Below are positions 46,386 through 55,187 of a DNA stretch of 64,000 bases, piece after piece. The stretch lies in assembly GCA_965224215.1 (NCBI GenBank), contig CBDCYS010000004.1:1-64000 (forward strand), written 5' to 3'. This stretch comes from CBDCYS01 sp965224215 (lineage in GTDB: Bacteria; Acidobacteriota; Terriglobia; Bryobacterales; UBA6623). Numbering within the stretch: the first letter of the stretch is position 1; the number at the start of each line of letters is the position of its first letter. The notes beneath the pieces are model-generated. The model was not told the DNA's origin. It saw only the letters and a list, made by a program, of their open reading frames with translations, and searched no databases. The translations under genes were made by a program, and so were the position numbers.

Positions 46386-49300
46386 ATTCTGCGTAAGTCT
46401 CTCATCAATCCGATTCTGGTCAGGATTTCGTTCGGTGGACTCTTAGCGGCGGCCACCCTGCTCTCGGGCGCCCCTTCCGGCGAGCTATTCGAGAAGCGCA
46501 TTCGCCCGGTTCTTGCGGACAAATGCTGGAGTTGCCACGGCTCTCAGTTGCAGCAAGGTGGCCTTCGGCTTGATTCGCGTAAAGCTGTCTTCAAAGGGGG
46601 CGGGCGAGGGCCTGCTGTTGTCTCCGGCGATTCCGCGGGAAGTCTGTTGGTGCGAGCACTTCGGCACGAGGGTATCGAAATGCCGCCGGGCGGGGTGCTG
46701 CCGAAGGAGGAGATCGCTGACTTCGCAAAATGGATCGATGACGGCGCCGTGTGGCCGTCAGGGTCCAAAACGGCAGGAGGCGGCGACGAAAAACACTGGG
46801 CGTTCCAGCCCGTGACAGAGCAGCCCGCCCCGGCCGTTTCCGGCGCAAGCTGGGTGCTCAACGAGATCGATGCGTTCATCGCGTCAAGGCTCGAGGCGGC
46901 GGGCCTAGAGCCGGCGCCCCAAGCGGACCGCCGCACGCTGCTTCGGCGCCTGAGTTTCGACCTCACTGGCCTTCCCCCACGGCCCGAACAGATTCATGCC
47001 TTTGTTCACAGCAAGTCGCCAACTGCCTACCTCGATGCGGTCGGCCGGTTGCTCGATTCGGACCGATTAGGAGAACATTGGGCACGCCACTGGATGGACT
47101 GGGTGCGTTACTCGGAGTCGCATGGCAGCCAGGGAGACTTCGCCCTGCCACAGGCATGGCGCTACCGCGACTACCTCATCCGCGCATTCAACTCCGACGT
47201 GCCGTACGACCGGATGCTACTGGAATACCTAGCCGGAGACCTGCTCCCCGACCCTCGACTGAACGAAAAAGAGCGTCTCAACGAGTCGATCCTGGGCCTG
47301 GGAAACCTCCGCATGGTGGAGTACGGCTACGTACCGGTCGATGCGCTCGACGATCAGGTCAAAGTCGTCGACAACCAGATCGATGTGCTGTCGAAGGCCT
47401 TCCAGGGCCTCACCATCTCGTGCGCCCGCTGCCACGATCATAAATTCGATCCGATCACCCAGAAGGATTTCTACGCACTTTACGGGGTCTTCGCCAGCAG
47501 CCGGCACGGGCTCGTGACCGTGGATTCCCCGGAAGTCTTGAGGAAAGGCCGAGACCGCCTGGAAGAGCTGCGCGGGCAAATCCGCGCCCGCTTGTCGGAG
47601 CACTGGACCAAGGGCGAAGGCGCGGCCGCCAAGCTTCTTAAGCAAGTGCGCACTTCATCCGAAGATGAGGACCCGCGGCTGGAAAATCTGAAGCAACGGC
47701 TGAGCGGCGAGCAAGCAGATGACCCGTTGCAGCCGTGGCGCGTACTTCAAGGGCTGGCGGGCGAAGCCTTCCGGTGCGAATGGGGCTATTTGCGCGAAGT
47801 GTGGCTCGGCGAGGCGGAAATCAGGCAGGCGAAGAACCGCGATGGCTTTCGGACCGCTTGGGATCTAACGAACTCTGGCGATTACGAAGAATGGTTCCCG
47901 AACGGTCCTGGCGCGCCCGCGAAAGTGTCTTCGAACGGCGAGTTTCGAGTCCTGCCTGATGGTGATGAGATCATTGCGGGCTTACTTCCGGCGGGAATTC
48001 ATACGGGGCTCGATTCCCGAAAATACGGCGGGATCGTGGGCTCACCGCGCTTTCGCGTCTCGAGCGACTACATCAGCGTGCGGGTCGTCGGTGATAACTA
48101 TCCATCGGCTCGCCTCGTGGTCGAGAACTATCCGATTGGCGACGGCGGTATCCACCCCGCCGTTAGCGTCGACGGCGATCGGCCGCAGTGGATTCGCTTC
48201 GACACTGCTTACCGCCAGGGGGAGAACGCCCATCTTGAGTTCCAGACGCTGGACGAGCGTTCCCGGCCATTCTGGTTCAACCCCAAGAAGCCCGACCGCA
48301 AGGCCTCCGACGATGGCCGCTCCAGCTTCGGAGTCGTCGAGGTGGTCTTCCACGACAAAGAAGAAAGCCCGCGAGAGCTGCCGCTCGCGGTCCTGCACGT
48401 GCTGGACCGGGAACCCCCGCCAGGAATTGAAGACCTCGAAGCCCTCTACGACCGCCTCATCCAGGACGCCGTGGCAGCTTGGTCCAGTGCAGCACTTGAC
48501 GATCACCAAACCGCCTTTCTCGATTTTGCGATCCGGACAAGTCTGGTGCCCACGGCGCTGAAAGAACTGACCGAACTGCAAACGTACGCGGAAGACTATC
48601 GTCGTCTGGAAGAGGCGGCTCCGATTCCCCGAAGAGCGCCGGGCGTCTTGCCGGGAACGAACTTCGATCAGCCCCTGTTCACACGCGGCGATCACAGGAA
48701 TCCGGCTGAACCCGTTGAGCGCAGGTATCTGGAGCTATTCGGTGCTGAACCGTTCCAGACGGAGGGCAGTGCCGTCTCGAGCTGGCTCGCGCACTAACCA
48801 GCGCCGCTAATCCTTTGACGGCGAGGGTGATGGTCAATCGCCTGTGGAGCTATATCTTTGGTCAGGGAATCGTCGGGACCGTGGACAACTTTGGCGCTAC
48901 CGGCGATAAGCCGTCGCACCCAGAACTCCTCGACTACCTGGCAAAGAGGTTCGTCGACGGCGGCTGGTCTATCAAGAAGCTGATCCGGTTCCTCGTTCTC
49001 TCCCGGACTTATCAGATGAGTAGCACTAGATCCGCCCAAGCGCGCGCCCTCGACCCGCGCAATCTGCTGTTGCAGCACCAGAACTTTCGGCGGTTGCCCG
49101 CGGAGTCGATCCGCGATGCGATCCTCGAGATTTCGGGCGAGTTGGACACGACCATGTACGGCCCGAGCATCAATGTCTACTACGTAGGCAAGACCGAAGG
49201 CGGCGGCAAGAAAGGACCCCTCGACGGCAATGGCAGGCGAAGCGTTTACCAGGGGGTGCGGAGAAATTCTCAGAATCCTTTCCTGCAGGTCTTCGACGCA

Positions 49301-49642
49301 CCGAAGCCTTCAACGACTCGCGGGAAACGGGATGTGACCAACATCCCCGCGCAGTCGTTGGCTATGCTCAATGACCCGTTCGTGGTTGACCAAGGAGCGA
49401 AGTGGGCGAAGAAGGCTCTGGCCGATGGCGCTATTTCATCCAAAGATCGAGCGATTCGCATGTTCCGCCGTGCGTTGGGGCGCGACCCGGAGGCCCCGGA
49501 GCTTGACTTACTGATGGCGTCCATCGAGATCTTCGCACAGGAACGCCATGTCACAGAAACCGAGCTGATGGGCGATCAAGACCTTTGGAAGGACTACGCC
49601 CAGTCGCTGCTCAATCTGAAGGAGTTTATTTACCTCAGATGA
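46386..49642 (+). pseudogene. PSD1-type protein (cytochrome c + DUF1549 + DUF1553), one-base frameshift
   Basis: Large exported protein of the planctomycete-type PSD1 group, also abundant in Solibacter-like Acidobacteriota. A hydrophobic leader (about 46420-46470) precedes the cytochrome c motif CWSCHG (about 46529). The DUF1549 region follows (RRLSFDLTGLPPRP, ISCARCHDHKFDPITQKDFY). DUF1553 lies in a second frame from about 48772 (ANPLTARVMVNRLWSYIFGQ, then GIVGTVDNFGATG). Restoring one G in AGTG(G)CCGTC at 48771 joins them as SGRLELARALTS. The first codon is unclear: 46386 or 46389 lacks an ordinary start. It overlaps the DUF1501 gene by ATGA. Probably a surface or periplasmic redox/degradation complex. 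Confidence 0.85.
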
Positions 49643-51030
49643 GAGTGCCGTTTTCGATATCCCGGCGTCAGATGCTCGCCCAGTGCTCGACGGGCTTTGG
49701 CTCGATGGCGCTTACCTCACTTCTGCCGGGAGCCGTCCGTCAGCCACACTTGATTCCTAAGGCGAAGAGCGTGATCTTCTGCTTTATGTCCGGCGGCGTG
49801 TCACACGTGGACTCGTTTGACCCGAAACCACGACTGAAACAGGAAGCCGGCAAGCCCATGCCCGTGGCGGTCAAGCCAACGATGTTCAACGACGTCAGCA
49901 ATATCATGCCGAGCCCCTGGGAGTTCACCCGCCACGGCGAGAGTGGCATTCCGGTCAGCGAACTGTTCCCGCACATCGCCTCCTGCGCGGACGACCTCTG
50001 CGTCATCCGGAGTATGACCAGCGAGTGCAACGAGCACGCGCAGGCAAACTATTTCATCCATACCGGCCACCCCTTTCTCGGTCATCCCAGCGCAGGCGCT
50101 TGGACGACGTACGGTCTTGGCTCCGAAAGCGAAAACTTGCCGGGCTTCGTCGTCTTGGCCAGTGGCGGGGTTCCGCTCGGCGGCGTCGGGATCTATGGCA
50201 ACGGCTTCCTGCCGGCGGTCAACCAAGCTTCGTTTCTCTACCCGGAAGAGGAAGAGGCTCTGCACAACATCCGTCCCGCCGATTCGGATTCCCTGCAGAG
50301 AAAGAAGATGGATCTTATCCATTCCCTCGACGAGCGCTATCAGCAGACAACGGGGGAACCGGCAGTCGAGGCGGCCATCCGCAACTACGAGACGGCATAC
50401 CGCATGTAGTCCGCCGTCCCCGATTTGCTGGACATTCGCGACGAAACCGAAGCCACGAAGAAACTTTACGGGATGGACTCTCCGATTCCCGAAACAGCGG
50501 CATACGGCAAGGAGTGCTTGCTCGCCCGCAGGCTGGTCGAACGCGGCGTTCGGTTCGTGGAACTCACCTGCCTGATGCGGCCCAAAGATCCAGGTCAAAT
50601 TGGCAATCCCTGGGACCAGCACGGCCAGTTGATCGAGGGACACACCGAAATGGCTGCCCAGACCGACCAGCCAATCGCCGGCCTGCTCAAAGACCTCAAG
50701 GCGCGTGGAATGCTCGACGAGACCCTGGTGATCTGGGCTGGTGAGTTCGGCCGTACACCCTTCGCCCAAGGAAAGGACGGACGCGATCACAACCCGTTCG
50801 GATTCAGCGTCTGGCTCGCCGGCGGAGGCTTCCAGCCTGGCTTCGTGTACGGATCAACCGACGAACACGGCTACCACGTCATCGAGAACAAGATGAGCGT
50901 CTATGACCTGTGGGCCACGGTCTTGTATTCCCTTGGCGTCGATCATGAGCGGCTCACTTACCGCTTCGGGGGACGAGATTTTCGGCTCTCCGACGTCTTC
51001 GGGAGCGTCGTCGACGAGCTGTTCGTCTAG
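49639..51030 (+). pseudogene. DUF1501 protein with an in-frame amber codon
   Basis: Partner gene of PSD1, beginning at ATG 49639 inside the upstream stop. A leader SISRRQMLAQCSTGFGSMAL (Tat-like twin Arg) is followed by the alkaline-phosphatase-like DUF1501 fold: KSVIFCFMSGGVSHVDSFDP, HGESGIPVSELFPHIA, RSMTSECNEHAQANYFIHTG, and at the C-terminus LVIWAGEFGRTPFAQGKDGR then DHNPFGFSVWLAGGG. A TAG at 50407-50409 interrupts ETAYRM-SAVPDLL where glutamine is expected (CAG to TAG); the frame then continues to 51030. Other genes here end in TAG normally (for example 10174 and 61735), so reassignment is unlikely. Confidence 0.88.
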
Positions 51031-51092
51031 AAGCGCCCTGAGCTCAATTCGGGGCCCCGATCGTCAACCAAACGAACGCACGGCTTTTCGCT

Positions 51093-51135
51093 CCGTAGCG
51101 CAGGACTCGTCAGAGACCTGCAGCTTTTCGCCGGG
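51093..51135 (+). repeat. REP-like palindrome, family A
   Basis: CCGTAGCGCAGGACTCG...AGAGACCTGCAG...CGCCGGG. It lies 34 bp left of the split family A copy that hosts the second IS110-family element. Confidence 0.6.
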
Positions 51136-51254
51136 CCTAGCGTTGCGCAGTTGCTGCCGAACTCCGTAGAGAAGATGGAGTGACCTGTCCAACCGCGAGA
51201 GTCGCGGGTTACGCTTCAAACAGATGCGCAGAGCCGCATCGAGGAGGACAGGTC

Positions 51255-52430
51255 ATGAAAGAGTCTAGCGAGTTCAAACAAAGAGATGAACAAGTGCAAC
51301 AGTTACGACAAATACGTCGGGATGGACGTTCAAACAAAAACAGTATCTCGGTCGCTGTCGCCGCAGCGGGGCGGGGCGAGGCGCATTTCTACGGCAAGAT
51401 CGACAACCGGCCTGAAGCCATTCGTCGCTTGATTTCCGCACTCGCCCCGTCTGGTCAGAGGCTGCACTACTGCTACGAAGCCGGCCCCTGTGGCTACGGC
51501 ATTTGCCGGCAGATTCGTGACACCGAACACGATGGCGACCTGGTCGCGCCGTCGCTGACCCCGCGCAAATCCGGCGATCGCGTCAAGACCGATCGGCGCG
51601 ACGCGCTGACCCTGGCTCGGCTCGATCGCGCCGGCGAGCTCAGCACGGTCTGGACGCCCTCTCCGGAACACGAAGCGATCCGCGATCTGAGTCGTGCGCG
51701 CGGCGACTGCAAACTCATCGACAAACAACTTCGTCAACGCCTCGGAGCTATGCTGCTGCGCCACGACAAGCGTTTCCCCGGGCGCAAGAATTGGACGCAA
51801 GCGCACTTTCGCTGGCTCGAGACGCAACGCTTTGAGCAGCCGGCCTCGCAGATCGCCTACGAAGAATACGCCGAGGCGATACGCCAGGCGCAAAGCCGAA
51901 CGGCTCGCCTCGAGCAGCAGTTGCATGATCAGCTGGAAGGCTGGAGCCTGGGAGGGCCAGCGCAGGCGTTGACGGCGCTGCGGGGCGTGGACTGGCTGGC
52001 GGGGATGACGTTGCTGGCCGAGCTGGGCGATCTCACACGCTTCGACTCCCCGCGCGAGCTGATGGGTTTCGTCGGTGTGACTTCATCGGAGAACACGAGC
52101 GGAGCGCGACGCCGTCAAGGCGCGATCACCAAAGCAGGCAACGAGGAAGCTCGCCGTCTGCTGGTCGAATGCTCCTGGGCGTATCGCTTCCCGGCACGCC
52201 GCTCGCGGCTGATTCAACGCCGTGCCGAGAAGGCGTCGCCCCCAGTCCAAGCGATCGCCTGGAAGGCGCAGGTGCGGCTTTGCGGTCGCTTTCGCAAGCT
52301 GCGCAACAACGGCAAACACGCGAATGTCGTCGTGACCGCGATCGCGCGGGAACTGCAGGGATTCATCTGGGCAATCGTGACCGAACAGACCCAAACACAA
52401 CAGGAGAAACAGGGATTGAATGCTTGCTGA
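51255..52430 (+). CDS. IS110-family transposase, N-terminus out of frame
   Basis: A 391-residue frame from ATG 51255 (GAGGAGGACAGG upstream) covers most of a DEDD recombinase: HYCYEAGPCGYGICRQI, KTDRRDALTLARL, LRGVDWLAGMTLLAELGDLT, SGARRRQGAITKAGNEEARR. The first catalytic Asp lies in another frame: from ATG 51286 one reads NSYDKYVGMDVQTK, and a -1 shift in the A-rich CAAACAAAAACAG (51331-51343) would join it to NSISVAVAAAGRGEA. So the gene is either frameshifted by mutation or uses -1 frameshifting. Sequence is clearly distinct from copy 1. The 3' end is followed at once by the 12-bp array. Confidence 0.85.
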   Translation: MKESSEFKQRDEQVQQLRQIRRDGRSNKNSISVAVAAAGRGEAHFYGKIDNRPEAIRRLISALAPSGQRLHYCYEAGPCGYGICRQIRDTEHDGDLVAPSLTPRKSGDRVKTDRRDALTLARLDRAGELSTVWTPSPEHEAIRDLSRARGDCKLIDKQLRQRLGAMLLRHDKRFPGRKNWTQAHFRWLETQRFEQPASQIAYEEYAEAIRQAQSRTARLEQQLHDQLEGWSLGGPAQALTALRGVDWLAGMTLLAELGDLTRFDSPRELMGFVGVTSSENTSGARRRQGAITKAGNEEARRLLVECSWAYRFPARRSRLIQRRAEKASPPVQAIAWKAQVRLCGRFRKLRNNGKHANVVVTAIARELQGFIWAIVTEQTQTQQEKQGLNAC

Positions 52431-52464
52431 ACGCTCGAGACGGCCGACAGGGAGACGGCCGACA

Positions 52465-52669
52465 AGGAGACCGCCAGGGAGACCGCCAGGGAGACCGCCA
52501 GGGAGACCGCCAGGGAGACCGCCAGGGAGACCGCCAGGGAGACCGCCAGGGAGACCGCCAGGGAGACCGCCAGGGAGACCGCCAGGGAGACCCGCCAAGG
52601 AGACCGCCAGGGAGACCGCCAGGGAGACCGCCAGGGAGACCGCCAGGGAGACCGCCAGGGAGACCGCCA
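52465..52669 (+). repeat. 17 tandem copies of a 12-bp unit, GGGAGACCGCCA
   Basis: Seventeen head-to-tail units with few variants (one extra C, two A-for-G changes). Because 12 is a multiple of three, the array is open in several frames on both strands and gives false reading frames; it is not a gene. It lies between the transposase stop and the structured RNA segment and ends within two bases of the RNA's outer stem. Confidence 0.95.
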
Positions 52670-52792
52670 TCGCCCTCGATTGACGTCGTAGGCGACCGGC
52701 CGAAACCTGTCAAGGGTACGCTTCGCCGCGGTAACCCGCGCCCTTGACAGAACCCGTCCGGCCGCCAAGAGGCACCTTATACGAGGGCGATG
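52668..52792 (+). ncRNA. Putative bridge RNA (seekRNA) of IS110-family copy 2
   Basis: Nested stems: outer CATCGCCCTC (52668-52677) with GAGGGCGATG (52783-52792), middle GGCGACCGG (52691-52699) with CCGGCCGCC (52758-52766, one mismatch), inner GTCAAGGG (52709-52716) with CCCTTGAC (52741-52748). The loop CGCTTCGCCGCG and the TTATAC just before the outer 3' strand are shared with the segment at 30351-30480, while the outer and middle stem sequences differ but still pair. It stands downstream of the transposase, where IS1111-group elements encode their guide RNA. Confidence 0.65.
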
Positions 52793-52893
52793 GCTAGCTG
52801 CCGAGGACAATGGCTAGCTGCCGAGGACGATGGCTAGCTGCCGAGGACGATGGCTAGCTGCCGAGGACGATGGCTAGCTGCCGAGGACAATGA
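52783..52893 (+). repeat. Tandem 20-bp repeat built on the RNA outer-stem strand
   Basis: About five and a half units of GAGGACGATGGCTAGCTGCC. The first unit reads GAGGGCGATGG and is the 3' strand of the putative RNA's outer stem. Later units have GAGGACGATGG or GAGGACAATGG, so they could pair less well with the same 5' strand. Confidence 0.85.
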
Positions 52894-53262
52894 GCTGCCA
52901 GCAAGCGGTAGCGATAACGATTTTGGTTGCCGGCTTCGGGCGGCAGCCTCACAAGGTAGGACAAGGAGGACGGCTGACTGGAAACTGAGCCTGCCAGGAG
53001 AACCCTCGACTGCGCTAGGAAGCGCTTGATTGAGCGACCTTCGTCAAGGAAGCGCTCGGTTGAACGACCTTCGTCCGTAGAGTGAGGCAGCTCCACGACG
53101 CAGACTACTCTGGCGAGAACCCCGCGAATATCAGATGGATCCATCGTCGTAAACGCTCTCTTCCACAGGCTGTTCTTCTTGTCCTCGTTCGTTGGCCAAC
53201 GCGGAGTTGAGGCTCCGCGCGACAGCAGTCGTGCGCGCAAACTTGACAGGTCACACCATATC

Positions 53263-53355
53263 AGCGCAGGGCTCGCAGAGACCTGCGGCCTTGCGCCGGT
53301 GGTTGTCGTCAAGACCCGTAGCGCCGGGCTCGAAAGAGACCTGCGGCCTTGCGCC
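53263..53355 (+). repeat. REP-like palindromes, family A (split right half plus a full copy)
   Basis: 53263-53299 is the right part of the copy cut by the IS110-family element (AGCGCAGGGCTCGCAGAGACC...). 53316-53355 is a complete copy (CCGTAGCGCCGGGCTCG...AGAGACCTGCGGCCTTGCGCC). The following stretch to about 53530 holds no gene. Confidence 0.65.
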
Positions 53356-53530
53356 AGGATCGTCGACCCGTCCGCTTTCCCCATTTTCGAGTTCGTCGAG
53401 CAGGCCATGGGCTGACTCCATGCGTGTCCTCCACACCCGACCACCGCCTCGCGTTGAAGTCTCGGCCTCCAGGACTGACTCGATCCCTCGCCCAGATGCC
53501 GGAACCACCTCAGGACGCAACCGGCGCCTT

Positions 53531-55142
53531 TTGTACAATTCTAGCATTTTCCAATCCAAGGATGAGCCTGAAGTAGGGTTCGAGCTGAGGAAGGCGGACA
53601 GGTGGTGCGAGGAACTCCTTTCTGAAACGGTTGCGATGGTCGAGTGGGGAGGGGGGCTAGGGGGAGGGGGAAGCTGAGCAAACGCTGGGCCTGGGCTCGC
53701 AAACAACACAAGCTTCCCCTTCCCCCTCGCTCCCTGTCGAATCCCGGACCGTCCCGGTCCGGCTCCGACCTCGCGCCGCCAATCCGTCGCTCAACGTCGC
53801 GTGCGACAGTGGTCGAGCAGTTCTCGTTTGCGCCGCTGCATGCGCAACGCACACTCGGTGTCGCTCATCCGCCCCGCTTGCTGCTCCAGAAACGCCGCCG
53901 TGATCCCCGGCTTCAAGCAACTCGCCACCTTGTCGAGCGAAAGCAACTTTTCGCACGGCGTGCGGTAGTCCCCCAGCCGGTAACGACGCCGGCGCTTGCC
54001 GTTGGACGCCGTCTCCACGGTCGCGAATCCACACGGGCGGTGATAGTTCAAATACGGATTGAAATCGGCCGCGTAGAAGCGTTGCAACTTTTCGGCGTGC
54101 TCGGCGGCGATCGGCTCGTGTCCGATGTGCTTGCGCACCACCGCGCCGTTCTTGCCTTCCACCAACGCATTGTCGGTGCTGCGATGAGCACGCGATTTGG
54201 TGAACTCCTCGACCCTCATTTTCTCCAACAACCGGGCCACCCGATAGTTGAGAAACTCCGAGCCGTTGTCGGAGTGAAAGCCGCGGACGAGAAAGGGAAA
54301 CTGATGCAGCAGGGCCTCTAAAACCGGCTTCAAATGGGCCTCGGAGATGGTTTCGCAACAGCCCACCACCTCCCATTGCGTGACCGTGTCGACGGCATTG
54401 ATGTGATACAAGCCCTTGCTCGAATCGGTGTCGCCTTGATGCACCGTGTCGACCCGCAACCAGCCGGCCCGGCCGCGCGGATCGGGTTTGCGCCGCTCGC
54501 CGATGCTCACCGCCGCGGCGCGCGTCTTGGTGTGGTGTACATGGTGTTCGCGATAGGCCCGGGTGCGCCCGTAGGTTGTAGATGTGGGAGGGCGAGATCG
54601 CGGCTAATCGTTGGTATGCGGTCTTGCCGTAGACTTTGCACTCGCGTTCGAGAATGCGACGGATGGCGGGGGCCGAGAGGCCTTCGTGCGCGGCGTCGAC
54701 GGCGGCTAACCGAGCGATATCGTCGGGCGTGTAGCGGCGCGGGAAGCGGCGGCGTCTCGAAGCGCGCGGCTCGAGGACGCCGCGCTCGCGCCAACGGGCG
54801 ATCAAACGGGTGATTTGCGAGCGGCTGAGTCCGCTGACCTTGGCCAAGTAGCGGCGCACGATGCCTTTGTCCTTCTTGGACAGAGCGGGGTATTGGCAGC
54901 CGCGTAGGGTACGTTCGATCAGCGCGTAGACCGGCTTGCGGCCGGTCCCGGCGAAGCTGAGCGTGGCGCCGGCTTCGAGAAACTGCTGCATCTGGGTCGG
55001 CGTGAGATGTTCGGCATGCTGCATGGTAATCGACATTCCCCCGCAGTGTGCCCTGTCCCGCCGTCGTCGCCGTGATTGCTTTCAGGCTCATCTTGTGTTG
55101 GAAACACGCCCCCCCTTCAGGCTCATCTTGTGTTGTACAATA
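53531..55142 (-). mobile_element. Insertion sequence with rve-type transposase
   Basis: Inverted ends share GATGAGCCTGAAG (53561-53573) with CTTCAGGCTCATC on the right, and both outer flanks carry TTGTACAA (53531 and 55134). The right end is duplicated: TTCAGGCTCATCTTGTGTTG occurs at 55081 and again at 55116. The single transposase gene inside is frameshifted. Family assignment (IS481/IS3-like) is approximate. Confidence 0.7.
53791..55036 (-). pseudogene. Integrase-core (rve) transposase, frameshifted
   Basis: The first frame from ATG 55036 carries the DNA-binding part (KVSGLSRSQITRLIARWRER; SAPAIRRILERECKVYGK; SPSHIYNLR). Near 54590 the frame is lost. The next frame supplies RAYREHHVHHTKTRAAAV and the catalytic core with LRVDTVHQGD (Asp), GFHSDNGSEFLNY (Asp) and NALVEGKNGAVVRKHIG (Glu), ending at 53791. 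The shift is at a run of G and C in CTACGGGCGCACC. A programmed shift is possible but no slippery heptamer is seen, so mutation is more likely. Total would be about 415 residues. Confidence 0.8.
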
Positions 55143-55187
55143 GCAATGAGATGAAACTTACATCCCACAAAACACTTCTATCTTTAT

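Larger units (their letters stand above)
51170..53262 (+). mobile_element. IS110-family element, IS1111-like (copy 2), splitting a REP-like palindrome
   Basis: Inverted subterminal repeats GTGACCTGTC (51180-51189) and GACAGGTCAC (53245-53254) enclose a transposase, two tandem-repeat arrays and a structured 3' segment. A further 10-bp pair TGACCTGTCC/GGACAGGTCA brackets the leader (51181 and 51246). Outside, left flank TCCGTAG (51163-51169) and right flank AGCGCAGGGCTCG (53263 on) join to recreate a family A palindrome, leaving only AG shared. Ends are therefore placed at 51170 and 53262. The 2.1-kb length is larger than usual because of the arrays. Confidence 0.75.

Noticed and set aside
42119..50409. 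Reassignment of TAG/TAA to glutamine (alternative code)
   Set aside because: Three stops fall at expected Gln codons, but intact genes in the window end with TAG or TAA (for example those ending at 10174 and 61735) without read-through products; C-to-T mutation in decaying genes is simpler.
52083..52810. Long overlapping reading frames on both strands rich in GLPG, ETAR, GDRQ or LAVS repeats
   Set aside because: They are produced by the 12-bp tandem array, which is open in several frames because the unit is a multiple of three; codon pattern and neighbours give no support for a protein.
52465..52893. CRISPR-like array
   Set aside because: Units are contiguous 12- and 20-bp repeats with no spacers and no cas genes nearby.
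53657..54500. Continuation of the first rve transposase frame to 53657
   Set aside because: After about 54590 this frame is Arg-rich and without motifs, while the neighbouring frame holds the catalytic DDE residues; it is the out-of-frame tail.
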